Assembly: GCA_035279525.1 (NCBI GenBank)
Contig: DATEHQ010000155.1
Location: 1 to 56,072, forward strand
Direction of reading: 5' to 3'
Origin: DATEHQ01 sp035279525
Lineage (GTDB): Bacteria; Chloroflexota; Dormibacteria; Dormibacterales; Dormibacteraceae
DNA: 56,072 nt
Shown here: piece after piece, positions 34,269-42,507 of the stretch
Layout of the letters: each line of letters opens with the position of its first letter
Position numbering within the stretch: position 1 is the first letter of the stretch
Position numbers and translations under genes: made by a program
The notes under the pieces: model-generated
Seen by the model: the letters and a program-made list of their open reading frames with translations, nothing else
Told to the model about the DNA's origin: nothing
Databases searched by the model: none

Positions 34269-34657
34269 CTCACCTGCACGTACTGGACGAGCACGCCGTC
34301 CTCACGGCCGGGATCGACCACGCCGACCAGGGTGCCTCGAGAGCCGTGACGAGGCACCGAATCGATCAGCTTGAGTCCGTGCCTGCTTGCCTCCGCCAGG
34401 GCCGCAGCGACGTCGTCCACCAGGAACGCGAGGTGATGCAGTCCCTCACCTTTGCGCGACAGGAACTGCCCGATGTCCGAATCCTGGATCAAGGGTTCCA
34501 GGAGCTCGACCATCGTGGGGGCCGATCCGAAGAACGCGGTGCGCACATCTGCGAATCTCTCGTCGCCGCGGAAATCGAGGCCGAGGTTGGTTTCGAAGTG
34601 CGGGCGCGCGGAATCGATGGAATGGACGGCCCAGCCGAGGTGGTGAATCACCGCCAA
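34265..34657 (-). CDS. VOC-family protein (methylmalonyl-CoA epimerase-like)
   Basis: This protein of about 130 residues has the two beta-alpha-beta-beta-beta modules of the vicinal oxygen chelate fold. Metal and family motifs are VIHHLGWAVHSI, a Glu in MVELLEP, GLHHLAFLVDD and the PRHGSRGTLVGVVDP segment, in the style of methylmalonyl-CoA epimerase. The family N-terminus starts at VIHHLG, so TTG 34657 (with GGGAG 7 nt upstream) is preferred; GTG 34651 and ATG 34717 are alternatives. It is the first gene of the eight-gene operon, directly downstream of the LacI operators. Confidence 0.78.
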   Translation of the reverse strand: MAVIHHLGWAVHSIDSARPHFETNLGLDFRGDERFADVRTAFFGSAPTMVELLEPLIQDSDIGQFLSRKGEGLHHLAFLVDDVAAALAEASRHGLKLIDSVPRHGSRGTLVGVVDPGREDGVLVQYVQVR

Positions 34658-34734
34658 GCGCTGTCTCCCGGGGCACCGCGTGGCGGAAGCGCCGAGCCGG
34701 CGACACTGCGCACTCAAATAGTATGCGGCATTGA

Positions 34735-34750
34735 TGGAAATCCATTTCCT
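34735..34750. promoter_or_regulatory. LacI-type operator, left copy
   Basis: TGGAAATCCATTTCCT contains the inverted repeat GGAAAT/ATTTCC with a 2-bp spacer. It sits in the divergent gap upstream of the VOC gene and overlaps the -35 region of the plus-strand promoter candidate. Confidence 0.7.
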
Positions 34751-34778
34751 TCCCAGCCTCGATCCTCCGGCTTAGTAT
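34750..34778 (+). promoter_or_regulatory. Candidate promoter of the SDR-lacI operon
   Basis: TTCCCA (34750-34755) and TAGTAT (34773-34778) are 17 bp apart, between the two operators. The -35 match is weak. The arrangement, flanked on both sides by identical inverted repeats, would suit looping repression. Confidence 0.35.
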
Positions 34779-34790
34779 TCCGGGTGCAGG

Positions 34791-34806
34791 TGGAAATCCA
34801 TTTCCG
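34791..34806. promoter_or_regulatory. LacI-type operator, right copy
   Basis: TGGAAATCCATTTCCG is identical to the left copy in 15 of 16 bases, with a 56-bp centre-to-centre distance. It ends 9 bp before the GTG of the SDR gene. Confidence 0.7.
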
Positions 34807-34815
34807 AGGCGGCGC

Positions 34816-35607
34816 GTGGTGACACACCCGCTGGAAGGAAAGGTCGCGGTCGTCACCGGCGGCAACCAGGGCATCGGCCTGGCCATCGCGCGAGCGCTGG
34901 CGGTTGCGGGGGCCAACATCGCGATCTGCGCCCGCACCACCGAGTCCCTCGAGCGCGCGGCGGCCGAGATCAGGCAGCTGGGCGTGGGTTGCGTCCCTGC
35001 GCGGTGTGACGTGGCCGATCCCGCTTCGGCGGACTCGATGGCCCAGGCCGTGCTCGAACACTACGGAAAGGTCGACGTGGTGGTGGCCAACGCAGGCATC
35101 GCGGGAGCGATCCGCCCCATGCACGAGATCACTTACGAGGAGTGGCGCGAGTGCCTGGCCGTCGACCTCGACGGCGTGTACCTCACCTTCCGCAGGTTCA
35201 TCCCGGGGATGATCCGGGCCGGCAACGGGGGCAGCCTGATCGCCCTCTCGTCCATGACGGGCAAGCGCCCGCTGCCCGAGCGAACGCCCTATGGCGCCGC
35301 CAAGATGGGCGTCATCGGACTCGTCCGCAGCTTGGCGCTGGAGCTCGGCCCGCACAACATCCGTGTCAACAGCATCTGCCCCGGCGCGGTGGCCGGGCCG
35401 AGGCTCGACCGGATCGTCAAGCAGCGTTCGCAGGCGCTCGGCATCACCGAGGACGAATCGATGCGCCAGTTCAGCGACCCGGCCGCGCTCAAGCGCCCCA
35501 CGCAGCCCGAAGAGGTCGCCGCAGCATGCGTGTTCCTGGCCGGGGACGCCGGCGCCGGCGTGACCGGCGAGGACATGAACGTCTCCGCCGGCCTGGTCAT
35601 GTACTGA
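34816..35607 (+). CDS. Short-chain dehydrogenase/reductase
   Basis: This 263-residue classical SDR has TGGNQGIG, the NAG loop in VVANAGIAG, the catalytic Ser in LIALSSMTG, and YGAAKMG. The family C-terminus has GAGVTGEDMNVSAG. It would oxidise a sugar, polyol or related alcohol with NAD(P). It is the first gene of the plus-strand operon with lacI, the Gfo/Idh dehydrogenase and the isomerase. The start is GTG 34816 (a second GTG follows at once). Confidence 0.88.
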   Translation: MVTHPLEGKVAVVTGGNQGIGLAIARALAVAGANIAICARTTESLERAAAEIRQLGVGCVPARCDVADPASADSMAQAVLEHYGKVDVVVANAGIAGAIRPMHEITYEEWRECLAVDLDGVYLTFRRFIPGMIRAGNGGSLIALSSMTGKRPLPERTPYGAAKMGVIGLVRSLALELGPHNIRVNSICPGAVAGPRLDRIVKQRSQALGITEDESMRQFSDPAALKRPTQPEEVAAACVFLAGDAGAGVTGEDMNVSAGLVMY

Positions 35608-35614
35608 GGGCCAT

Positions 35615-36700
35615 TTGGCGAGAGCAGCGCCGCCACGGGCGCCGGCCGGAAGGGTGAACCGAGGTTCGCCGCGCCTGCCCATTCTCAACGACGTCGCGAA
35701 ACAGGCGAAGGTCTCGCTGACGACCGCGTCGCGGGCGCTCGATCCGACCAGCGACCACTCGGTCAGCGCGCGGACCCGCGCCCGCGTTCAGGCCGCCGCG
35801 GCAAGCCTTCTCTATCGCCCCAACCCGATGGCCCGCGCGCTGCGGACGCGGCGGGTGCCGACGATCGCGATCGTCGTCCACGACGTCACCGACCCGTACT
35901 TCGCCGAGATCGTCCACGGCGCGACCCTGGCCGCCTCTGCCCGAGGCTTTCTGACCGTCGTCTGCAGCAGCGACCGCGACCCCACCACGGAGCTGCGCTA
36001 TGTCGAGATGCTGTCGCTCAGCCGGGTCTCAGGCGTGATCTTCGCCGGTGGTGGGCTCGATCTCGCCTCGTACCGCAGCGCGATGGCCGGGCACGCGAAG
36101 AGCATCGCCGCATACGGCGGGGCGATCGTGGCCCTGGCGCCGCGCAGCGAGCGCTGGCCCGCCGAGCTGCCCGACAACCGGGCGGGGGCCCGCATGGTCA
36201 CCGAGCACCTCCTCTCGCTCGGCCACGTCAGGATCGCCTTGATCAGCGGACCGCCGGCGCTCAGAACGAGCCACGAGCGAGAGGTTGGTTATGTCGAGGC
36301 CATGAAGGCGGCGCGCGCCAGGCCGTGGACCGTCGCGGCGGACTTCACCACCGGCGGCGGTGCGCGGGCCGCCGCCCAGCTGATGGACGATGACCTCCCC
36401 CCCACGGCCATTTTCGCGGCGACCGACACGATGGCGCTCGGAGTCCTGTCCGAGCTGCAGCGCCGCGGCATCCGCGTGCCGGCCGGCGTCTCGGTCGCGG
36501 GGTTCGACGACATCCCCGGGTTGGGCTTCATCGAGCCGAAGCTCACCACCGTGCGCGTGCCGATGGCCGAGCTTGGCGCGGCGGCGGTCGCACGCCTGCT
36601 GCACCTCCTCGACGGCGAGCCGGAGGAAACCCTCGTGCACCTGCACAGCGTGCAGCTCGTGGTGCGGGAAAGCACGGGCCGGCCTCGACGCAAACACTGA
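35615..36700 (+). CDS. LacI-family transcriptional regulator
   Basis: This 361-residue repressor has an N-terminal helix-turn-helix (PILNDVAKQAKVSLTTASRAL, about 22-42) and hinge LLYRPNPMARALRTRR. A periplasmic-binding-protein-like effector domain follows, containing IAIVVHDVTDPYFAEIVHGA, GHVRIALISGP and FDDIPGLGFIEPKLTTV. It should bind the two inverted repeats at 34735-34806 and probably the related site at 3843, with a sugar or sugar derivative as inducer. The start may be TTG 35615 or GTG 35654. Its stop overlaps the next ATG by one base. Confidence 0.9.
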   Translation: MARAAPPRAPAGRVNRGSPRLPILNDVAKQAKVSLTTASRALDPTSDHSVSARTRARVQAAAASLLYRPNPMARALRTRRVPTIAIVVHDVTDPYFAEIVHGATLAASARGFLTVVCSSDRDPTTELRYVEMLSLSRVSGVIFAGGGLDLASYRSAMAGHAKSIAAYGGAIVALAPRSERWPAELPDNRAGARMVTEHLLSLGHVRIALISGPPALRTSHEREVGYVEAMKAARARPWTVAADFTTGGGARAAAQLMDDDLPPTAIFAATDTMALGVLSELQRRGIRVPAGVSVAGFDDIPGLGFIEPKLTTVRVPMAELGAAAVARLLHLLDGEPEETLVHLHSVQLVVRESTGRPRRKH

Positions 36701-37890
36701 TGCCACCGAGACGGCTGGACGAGGTCGGGGCCGCCGTGGTGGGGACAGGCTTCATCGGTGCCGTGCACGTCGAGGCGCTGAGGCGGCTGGGCGTGCGCGT
36801 TCACGGCGTCGTCGGTTCGAGCCCCGATCGCGCCGCCATCCGGTCGCGCGACCTGGGCCTTCCGCCTGCCTACGAGAGCTTCGACGCGATGCTTGGCGAT
36901 CCCAGGGTCGAGGTGGTGCACATCACCAGCCCCAACCACCTCCATCACGAGCACGCACGCGCCGTGCTGAACGCCGGTAAGCACGTGGTCTGCGAGAAGC
37001 CCCTCGCGATGACGTCGTCGCAGTCGGCCGAGCTGCTGGGCCTCGCGCATCGGAGTGGGCGCGTCCATGCGGTCAACTTCAACATTCGCTTCTACCCCGT
37101 CTGCCAGCACATCCGGGGATTGATCCAGGAGGACGGCCTCGGCGAGGTTCGCCTCGTCTCAGGCCACTACCTGCAGGACTGGCTCCTCCTCGACACCGAC
37201 TGGAACTGGCGCCTCGAGACGGACCTGGGCGGCGAGCTGCGTGCCGTGGCGGACATCGGGTCGCACTGGATGGACCTCACGACGTTTCTGACCGGGAAGA
37301 GAATCGACTCGGTGATGGCCGACCTCGCTACATTCATCAGGGTGCGGCGCCAGCCGGCGGGTCCGGTCGAGACGTTTGCGCTCGACCGCAGCGCGAAGAC
37401 TGTGGACCGTGAGATCAAGACCGAGGACTGCGCCACGATCCTGCTGCGTTTCGAGGGCGGAGCGCGCGGAGCCCTGACCGTGTCGCAGGTCAGCCCGGGT
37501 CGCAAGAACTCGCTCGTCTTCGAGATCGATGGTGCGGGCTCGTCGGTGGCGTGGAACTCGGAGCGTCCGGAAGAGCTCTGGATCGGGCATCGTGGCCTGG
37601 CCAACGAGGTCCTCCTGCGGGACCCGGCGCTCCTGAACGCGGGAGCGCGGCGCGCGACCGGGCTGCCGGGCGGGCACGCCGAAGGCTTCGCCGACACCTT
37701 CAAGTCGCTGTACTCGGCCGTCTATCGCGCGGTGGCGCAGGGCGAACCTGGCGAGGGGTACCCGACGTTCGCCGACGGCCACGACGAGATGCTGGTCTGC
37801 GAGGCTGTCGCCCGCAGCTCACGCGAGGAACGCTGGGTCGAGGTCGATCGCACGCCGGGGCCGGCTCTCAGAGGCATGGGCGCGAGATGA
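36700..37890 (+). CDS. Gfo/Idh/MocA-family dehydrogenase
   Basis: This 396-residue NAD(P)-dependent sugar/polyol dehydrogenase has the Rossmann motif GTGFIGAVH near 15, EVVHITSPNHLHHEHA, the catalytic lysine in CEKPLAM, and the ADIGSHWMD segment with the Asp-His pair. It would oxidise a hydroxyl on a sugar, inositol or sugar acid to a ketone. It lies between lacI and a sugar isomerase with which it overlaps (ATGA), a common arrangement for 3-keto sugar or inositol-type catabolism. Confidence 0.9.
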   Translation: MPPRRLDEVGAAVVGTGFIGAVHVEALRRLGVRVHGVVGSSPDRAAIRSRDLGLPPAYESFDAMLGDPRVEVVHITSPNHLHHEHARAVLNAGKHVVCEKPLAMTSSQSAELLGLAHRSGRVHAVNFNIRFYPVCQHIRGLIQEDGLGEVRLVSGHYLQDWLLLDTDWNWRLETDLGGELRAVADIGSHWMDLTTFLTGKRIDSVMADLATFIRVRRQPAGPVETFALDRSAKTVDREIKTEDCATILLRFEGGARGALTVSQVSPGRKNSLVFEIDGAGSSVAWNSERPEELWIGHRGLANEVLLRDPALLNAGARRATGLPGGHAEGFADTFKSLYSAVYRAVAQGEPGEGYPTFADGHDEMLVCEAVARSSREERWVEVDRTPGPALRGMGAR

Positions 37891-38795
37891 AGCTCGGCCT
37901 CCTCACGGCGGCGTTCTCTGGCCTGAGCCTGGAGGACGTGGCCCGGTGGGCGCACGAGAACGGGTTCGGAGCGCTCGAGATCGCGTGCTGGCCGTCGGCG
38001 GGAAGCGAGCGGCGGCGCTACGCGGGCGTGTCGCACATCGACGTCGAGAGCTTCGACCCCAAGCAGGTGCGCGACCTGATGCGCCGGTACGACCTCGTGA
38101 TCTCATCCCTCGCCTACTATCCGAACCACCTGGATCCGGACAGCCAGACGAGGCAGGCCGCCAACGAGCACCTGAAACGCGTGGTCGAAGCGGCTCAACG
38201 CCTGGAAGTCGGCATCGTGGGCACCTTCGTCGGTCGCGATCAGCGCCGATCGGTGGCGGACAACATGGATGACTTCCGGCGTGTCTGGCCGCCGCTGGTG
38301 CGGTTCGCGCGCGAGCGTGACGTGAAGATCGCGATCGAGAACTGCCCGATGATCTTTTCAGAGGACGAATGGCCGGGCGGCCGAAACCTCGCCTACTCAC
38401 CCGCCATCTGGCGCCAGATGTTCGAGGCCATCGATGACGACAACTTCGGACTGAACTTCGATCCCTCCCACCTGATCTGGCAGTTCATCGACTACACGCG
38501 CGCGCTCCGGGAGTTTGCCCCACGCATCTTCCACGTGCACGCCAAGGACCTCGAGATCGATCGCGAAGGGCTCTACGAGCACGGGGTGATGTCACTGGGC
38601 GTGGGCTGGCAGGTCCCGCGGCTCCCGGGCCTGGGCGAGGTCCGCTGGGACAGGTTCATGAGCGCCCTCTACGCGACCGGGTATGACTGGGTGGTGTCGA
38701 TCGAGCACGAGGACCGAAGATTCGAGGGAGACCTCGAGCGCGTCCAGCGAGGCTTCCTCCTCGCGCGGGACACGCTCCGCCCGCTCATCGTCTAA
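37887..38795 (+). CDS. Sugar phosphate isomerase/epimerase (AP endonuclease 2-like TIM barrel)
   Basis: This 302-residue protein begins MKLGLLTAAFSGLSLEDVARWA. It has the metal ligands of the xylose-isomerase-like fold: Glu in IAIENCPM, Asp and His in NFDPSHL, His in HVHAKD and Glu in SIEHED. IolE, IolI, 3-keto-glycoside hydrolases and many sugar epimerases share this fold. ATG 37887 overlaps the dehydrogenase stop. The pair with a Gfo/Idh enzyme suggests that it acts on the keto product. Its stop overlaps the convergent Kelch gene (CTAA). Confidence 0.87.
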   Translation: MKLGLLTAAFSGLSLEDVARWAHENGFGALEIACWPSAGSERRRYAGVSHIDVESFDPKQVRDLMRRYDLVISSLAYYPNHLDPDSQTRQAANEHLKRVVEAAQRLEVGIVGTFVGRDQRRSVADNMDDFRRVWPPLVRFARERDVKIAIENCPMIFSEDEWPGGRNLAYSPAIWRQMFEAIDDDNFGLNFDPSHLIWQFIDYTRALREFAPRIFHVHAKDLEIDREGLYEHGVMSLGVGWQVPRLPGLGEVRWDRFMSALYATGYDWVVSIEHEDRRFEGDLERVQRGFLLARDTLRPLIV

Positions 38796-39811
38796 CCGCT
38801 CTCGGCCACCGATGTGCACGTCGCGACGGGATGAATCCCCGGCGCCGTCGCCCCGCCGCACGCCCATGCCCGACCCTGGAAGAAGACCAGCTCGAATCCA
38901 TGGCGGGGCACCAGCATGGCGACCGGCCTGGTCCAACCCGGCCCAGCCGAATAGTGGGTCAGCTGGTCGACCATCACGGACTCGCCTGCATTCTCCCCGC
39001 CCATCATCACGACCCCGCCGTCCGGGAACGCGGCGGCCCCGCCGCCACTCGTCGCCTCTGGAAGGCCGGCGAGCCGGGACCACGTGCGCTGGACCGCGCT
39101 CAAGCAATCGACCCGCGCGGTGTTTGGCGCGCGGCCGCCGGCCACGCACATGTTGCCGCCGAGCACGAACCCCGACACGTGGTTTCGGGGATCGGGAAGC
39201 GCAGGCAGCACGGTCCACCTGTTCGCGGCGGGGTCGTAACCCTCCGTCGGCGCGACGTTGCCGGCGCTGGTGTTGCCCCCGATCGCGTAGAGATGCCCTG
39301 CGGCGGCCAGCAGGGCATGGCCCCCGCGGGGATAGTGCAGCGGGGCGAGCTCGATCCAGTGTGCGCCGTCGAGGCGGAAGAGGCGCGCGCTGTCGCGGCC
39401 GTTGCTGTGTCCTCCGGCGATGTACAGCCGTCCATCGAGGGTGGCGGCCGACGGATGGTCGAGCGGAAGGGGGAGCCGAGGCCCCGACGTCCAGGTGGCC
39501 CCGTCGAACACGTAGACGGAGTCCAGGCTCCGGCCTGCCGCGTCGAATCCACCCATGACATAGAGCTTCTCGGCCGCGGCGGCCGCGGCGGTCTCCTCCA
39601 CCGGCCTGGGGAGAGATGCTTCCAGGCGCTGTGGTTGAACCGGCGAGGGAGTGGGCGAAGGCGAAACGGAAGGACTTTGCGTGACGGCCGGTGTAGGGGA
39701 TGGCGACGGCGTCGCCGCGGAGCTCGGTCCGCAGCCGGCGACCAGCACGCAGGATGCGGCCAGCAACCACCAACGCCTCGGGTCGTGCTCGATCAGGCGC
39801 ATGAGCAGCAC
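38792..39811 (-). CDS. Kelch-repeat lipoprotein
   Basis: This 339-residue protein has a lipoprotein signal (LVAGC, Cys27) and a long Ser/Thr/Pro linker. A beta-propeller of Kelch-like repeats follows, with blades marked by KLYVMGGFDAAGRSLDSVYVF, RLYIAGGHSNG, HLYAIGGNTSAG, CVAGGRAP and VVMMGGENAG. About six blades can be counted. It would be an outward-facing binding or scaffolding protein; no catalytic residues are recognised. It lies 90 bp after the M50-like gene on the same strand and may be independent. Confidence 0.82.
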   Translation of the reverse strand: MLLMRLIEHDPRRWWLLAASCVLVAGCGPSSAATPSPSPTPAVTQSPSVSPSPTPSPVQPQRLEASLPRPVEETAAAAAAEKLYVMGGFDAAGRSLDSVYVFDGATWTSGPRLPLPLDHPSAATLDGRLYIAGGHSNGRDSARLFRLDGAHWIELAPLHYPRGGHALLAAAGHLYAIGGNTSAGNVAPTEGYDPAANRWTVLPALPDPRNHVSGFVLGGNMCVAGGRAPNTARVDCLSAVQRTWSRLAGLPEATSGGGAAAFPDGGVVMMGGENAGESVMVDQLTHYSAGPGWTRPVAMLVPRHGFELVFFQGRAWACGGATAPGIHPVATCTSVAESG

Positions 39812-39901
39812 AAGGTAACCGTACGGGCGGTGCCGGCCTCAGGCCCCAGACCGAGGTTGCCGCTCGGACCTACCGGTGCGCGTTCACGCGAAACGAGTCT
39901 G

Positions 39902-40426
39902 TCATACAGCGCTCGCTTCGAAACTCTGGTCCTGCGCGCTGCTGCGTGGCCGGCCTCTGCCCACCCCGATCGCGGCGACGGCGAGCGCAATCAGGAGCGG
40001 CACCCCGTAGTTGAACTCGGGTGCGGTCAGGAATCCGACCTCGAGACGGCCGTCGAGCAGGACGTCGAGGGTCTCGATGATCGCGTAGAAGCACAGGCCG
40101 AATGCGTTCGCGATCACGGCGAGGCGCAGCGCGCCCTTCGGAAGGTTCAAGGCGAGCACGCCCAACAAGATCGCCGCGACGCCCGGGCCCGCCAGGTTGT
40201 CGAGCGCCTGCCTCGTCGGGTCGAGCGCGGGGACCGGCTGCACGTGAACGCCCGTGATGGACACCGGCGCAAGGGCCAGCTGCCACGGCCTGAGGACCAG
40301 CACCGGATGCGATCCCAGCAGCATCACGGCCAGCGCGTGCAGGGACTCGTGCAGCGCCATGGCGAGGAAAAAGAGCGGCAGCCACAGCCCGACCACCCGG
40401 ATTGCCTTTCCCAACCCTGAGGTCAT
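39902..40426 (-). CDS. Membrane protein with HExxH (M50-like)
   Basis: This 174-residue protein has about four hydrophobic segments. A zinc-protease-like motif HESLH (26-30) lies in the first membrane segment, and LDNLAGPGVAAILLG later resembles the N-x-GP segment of site-2 proteases. No PDZ domain is present, and the third metal ligand is not clear. It may be a minimal intramembrane protease or a non-catalytic relative. It lies 25 bp after iolB on the same strand. Confidence 0.6.
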   Translation of the reverse strand: MTSGLGKAIRVVGLWLPLFFLAMALHESLHALAVMLLGSHPVLVLRPWQLALAPVSITGVHVQPVPALDPTRQALDNLAGPGVAAILLGVLALNLPKGALRLAVIANAFGLCFYAIIETLDVLLDGRLEVGFLTAPEFNYGVPLLIALAVAAIGVGRGRPRSSAQDQSFEASAV

Positions 40427-40451
40427 ACCCGCGAAGGCTACGGCCCGGCTG

Positions 40452-41318
40452 TCACGCGTGGTGCGGCCGAACCGCGCGACCCGGGTGAGCGGGTTCGTGG
40501 TCGAACCCGACCTGTTCGAGCTGCCACCGATGGTCTGGATCGGTGGTGACGAGCCAGCGCCGCCGTGGTCCCGCCATCACGTTCAGGTAGTAGAGGTCGC
40601 AGCCCGGGCTCGCCGCGACGGCGTGGAAGCCTCGCGGCACGAGGACCACGTCGCCGTCATGCACCTGAAACGCCTCGTCCAGCGAACGATCGCCGCTGTA
40701 AACGAGCTGCACCGCAAAGCCCTCGGGTCGCGCCAGGCGGTGGTAGTACGTCTCCTCCAGGAGAGATTCGGCCGGGAGGTTGTCGGTGTCGTGCTTGTGC
40801 GGCGGGTAGCTCGACCAGTTGCCGCCAGGCGTGAGAGTCTCGGAGACCAGCAGCGACTCCGCCTCTCGATCCTCCATGAGGATGGGGTGAATCGTGCGTT
40901 CCGTGCGGCCGCCGCCTCGGGTCAGAGGTTCGATTCCATCGCCGCGGATGAGGCTCGGCGTGGCCCCCTTGCGGGCCTGCGCCCAGCAGAGCGCAACCTC
41001 GGCCCGTTCACTGATCGCGGTCATGGAAATCACTCCACCAGGTGGGACGTACACCGCGTCTGGGGGGCCTTCGAAGAGGCCCTCCCTCGAGCCGACGCCG
41101 CGCCATTCGTGCTCCGCGAAAGTGATGTCGAAGCGACCGAGCAGGACGACCGCGCACAGCTCCCTGGTGCCGGTCCGCTTCCGGATTCGCGCCCCGCGGC
41201 TCACGCGGTACACCTGGAATCCCACGTGGGACCAACCCGCCCCGGCCGGGGTGATCGCGACCAGCGATCGGTCGGACCCCGGCACCGGGCGGCTGGGCCT
41301 CAGCAATCTCTGGCTCAA
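40452..41318 (-). CDS. iolB: 5-deoxy-glucuronate isomerase (IolB)
   Basis: This protein of about 288 residues has the bicupin IolB pattern: SHVGFQVYRV near the front, the metal-site run PPHKHDTDNLPAESLLEETYYH, and the end VPRGFHAVAASPGCDLYYLNVMAG with DPDHRW. It isomerises 5-deoxy-glucuronate in myo-inositol breakdown. The start is uncertain: homology begins near LSQRLLRPSR, so TTG 41318 is used, with GTG 41348 or ATG 41414 possible. The other inositol genes (iolC, iolD) are not adjacent; an MmsA/IolA-like enzyme, a Gfo/Idh dehydrogenase and an IolE/IolI-fold protein lie 3-14 kb away. Confidence 0.85.
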   Translation of the reverse strand: MSQRLLRPSRPVPGSDRSLVAITPAGAGWSHVGFQVYRVSRGARIRKRTGTRELCAVVLLGRFDITFAEHEWRGVGSREGLFEGPPDAVYVPPGGVISMTAISERAEVALCWAQARKGATPSLIRGDGIEPLTRGGGRTERTIHPILMEDREAESLLVSETLTPGGNWSSYPPHKHDTDNLPAESLLEETYYHRLARPEGFAVQLVYSGDRSLDEAFQVHDGDVVLVPRGFHAVAASPGCDLYYLNVMAGPRRRWLVTTDPDHRWQLEQVGFDHEPAHPGRAVRPHHA

Positions 41319-41385
41319 CGTTGGGTGGCGGCGAGCACGTCGACACACATTACGGATCGGGGCTAGAGGCGTCGAACCGCCGAGA

Positions 41386-42507
41386 TCATGCGGAGGGCAG
41401 GCACGGTCCCGCAACCATGTAGGTCAGCGAGGACCTCGACCCGCTCGGGGTCCCCGGGATGTGAACCACATACCTCTTGAGGCCGGATTGTGCAGTCCAG
41501 CTCCACAGGTACCTGTCGTCGTAGTTCGAGAACCACAGGCGCCGGCCGTCGAACTGCACGTTCACCGGATCGAAATCCATACCGTCACCATTGACGCCGC
41601 TGTAGATATCTGTCCTCGTACTGTTCACGATCACGAAGTCGGTGTATCGCGTGCCTGGGTTGCGACCGCCGACGTTGAAGAGCGCCTTCTCGGGATCGCT
41701 GCTCGTCACCGCGTGCGTTCCAGGCACGTCAAGCACGTGAGCGTATGGATCGGCCGCCGCCTCGTCGACGGCGAGGACCTGGCTCGTGGACGTGTCGATC
41801 CTCCAGTACCGAGAATCCGGAAAGCCCACCGGCAGCGTCGTCATGTAGATTCCTTCAGGCTCCCAGCGAAGCGGGTAGACGGCGAGGGTTGTGGTCCAGA
41901 CGATCCTGTCCTTGCGTCGGGCCAGGTCATAGACGTGCACCTCGGTTTTGGATCCGCGGACGGTGTATGCGTACGACAGCCTGTCGGGTGAGACGAATGA
42001 CGCCGGAAGCCACCGTCCGACGGCGGGGTCGTAGTAGGTGTCGATCAACTCTGCCGGTCCGTGAAGCTGAGTGCCCGGCGGTAGGGTCGGCCGGATATGC
42101 GGGAGGTCGCCGAAGGTCACGTTCGGGTCGGACGTGACCCGGCCGGACTTGACGTCGAGGAAACCCGCGGTGAGCGTCGTCACCTGACCGACTTTGTTGT
42201 CGACGACGACGGGCAGCCGGCATGCGTCGGGGTCGGGCGTGGGCGAAACCACGGCGGGCGATGCCGACGGCGAGGCGCCGACCACGGGACCCTGGACCTG
42301 TTGTGAAAGGCGGGGGGCCAGCAGCGCAACCACGATCGCCAGAGCGATGAGCATCGCGGCGAAGGCGGCGATCGTCGCTTGGCTTCTGGGCGCCGGCCGC
42401 TCGGCCGAGTGCCTGACGGCCTGGCGAACGTGGGTCGCAAGGTAGGCCGGCACGCGGGCCTCACCGACCGCTTCGCGAACGGTCGATCGGAAGGTCGACT
42501 CATCCAT
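41386..42507 (-). CDS. Probable anti-sigma factor, membrane-anchored
   Basis: This 373-residue protein has a short cytoplasmic N-terminus (about 1-45), one membrane segment (AAFAAMLIALAIVVALLAP), a Ser/Pro linker and a long extracytoplasmic domain of beta-rich character with several W/Y-containing blades. It overlaps the ECF sigma gene by 8 nt, the usual sign of a sigma/anti-sigma pair. No HxxxCxxC zinc motif is visible in the cytoplasmic part, so it is not a ZAS-type anti-sigma factor. The outer domain may sense a ligand or cell-surface state. Confidence 0.65.
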   Translation of the reverse strand: MDESTFRSTVREAVGEARVPAYLATHVRQAVRHSAERPAPRSQATIAAFAAMLIALAIVVALLAPRLSQQVQGPVVGASPSASPAVVSPTPDPDACRLPVVVDNKVGQVTTLTAGFLDVKSGRVTSDPNVTFGDLPHIRPTLPPGTQLHGPAELIDTYYDPAVGRWLPASFVSPDRLSYAYTVRGSKTEVHVYDLARRKDRIVWTTTLAVYPLRWEPEGIYMTTLPVGFPDSRYWRIDTSTSQVLAVDEAAADPYAHVLDVPGTHAVTSSDPEKALFNVGGRNPGTRYTDFVIVNSTRTDIYSGVNGDGMDFDPVNVQFDGRRLWFSNYDDRYLWSWTAQSGLKRYVVHIPGTPSGSRSSLTYMVAGPCLPSA

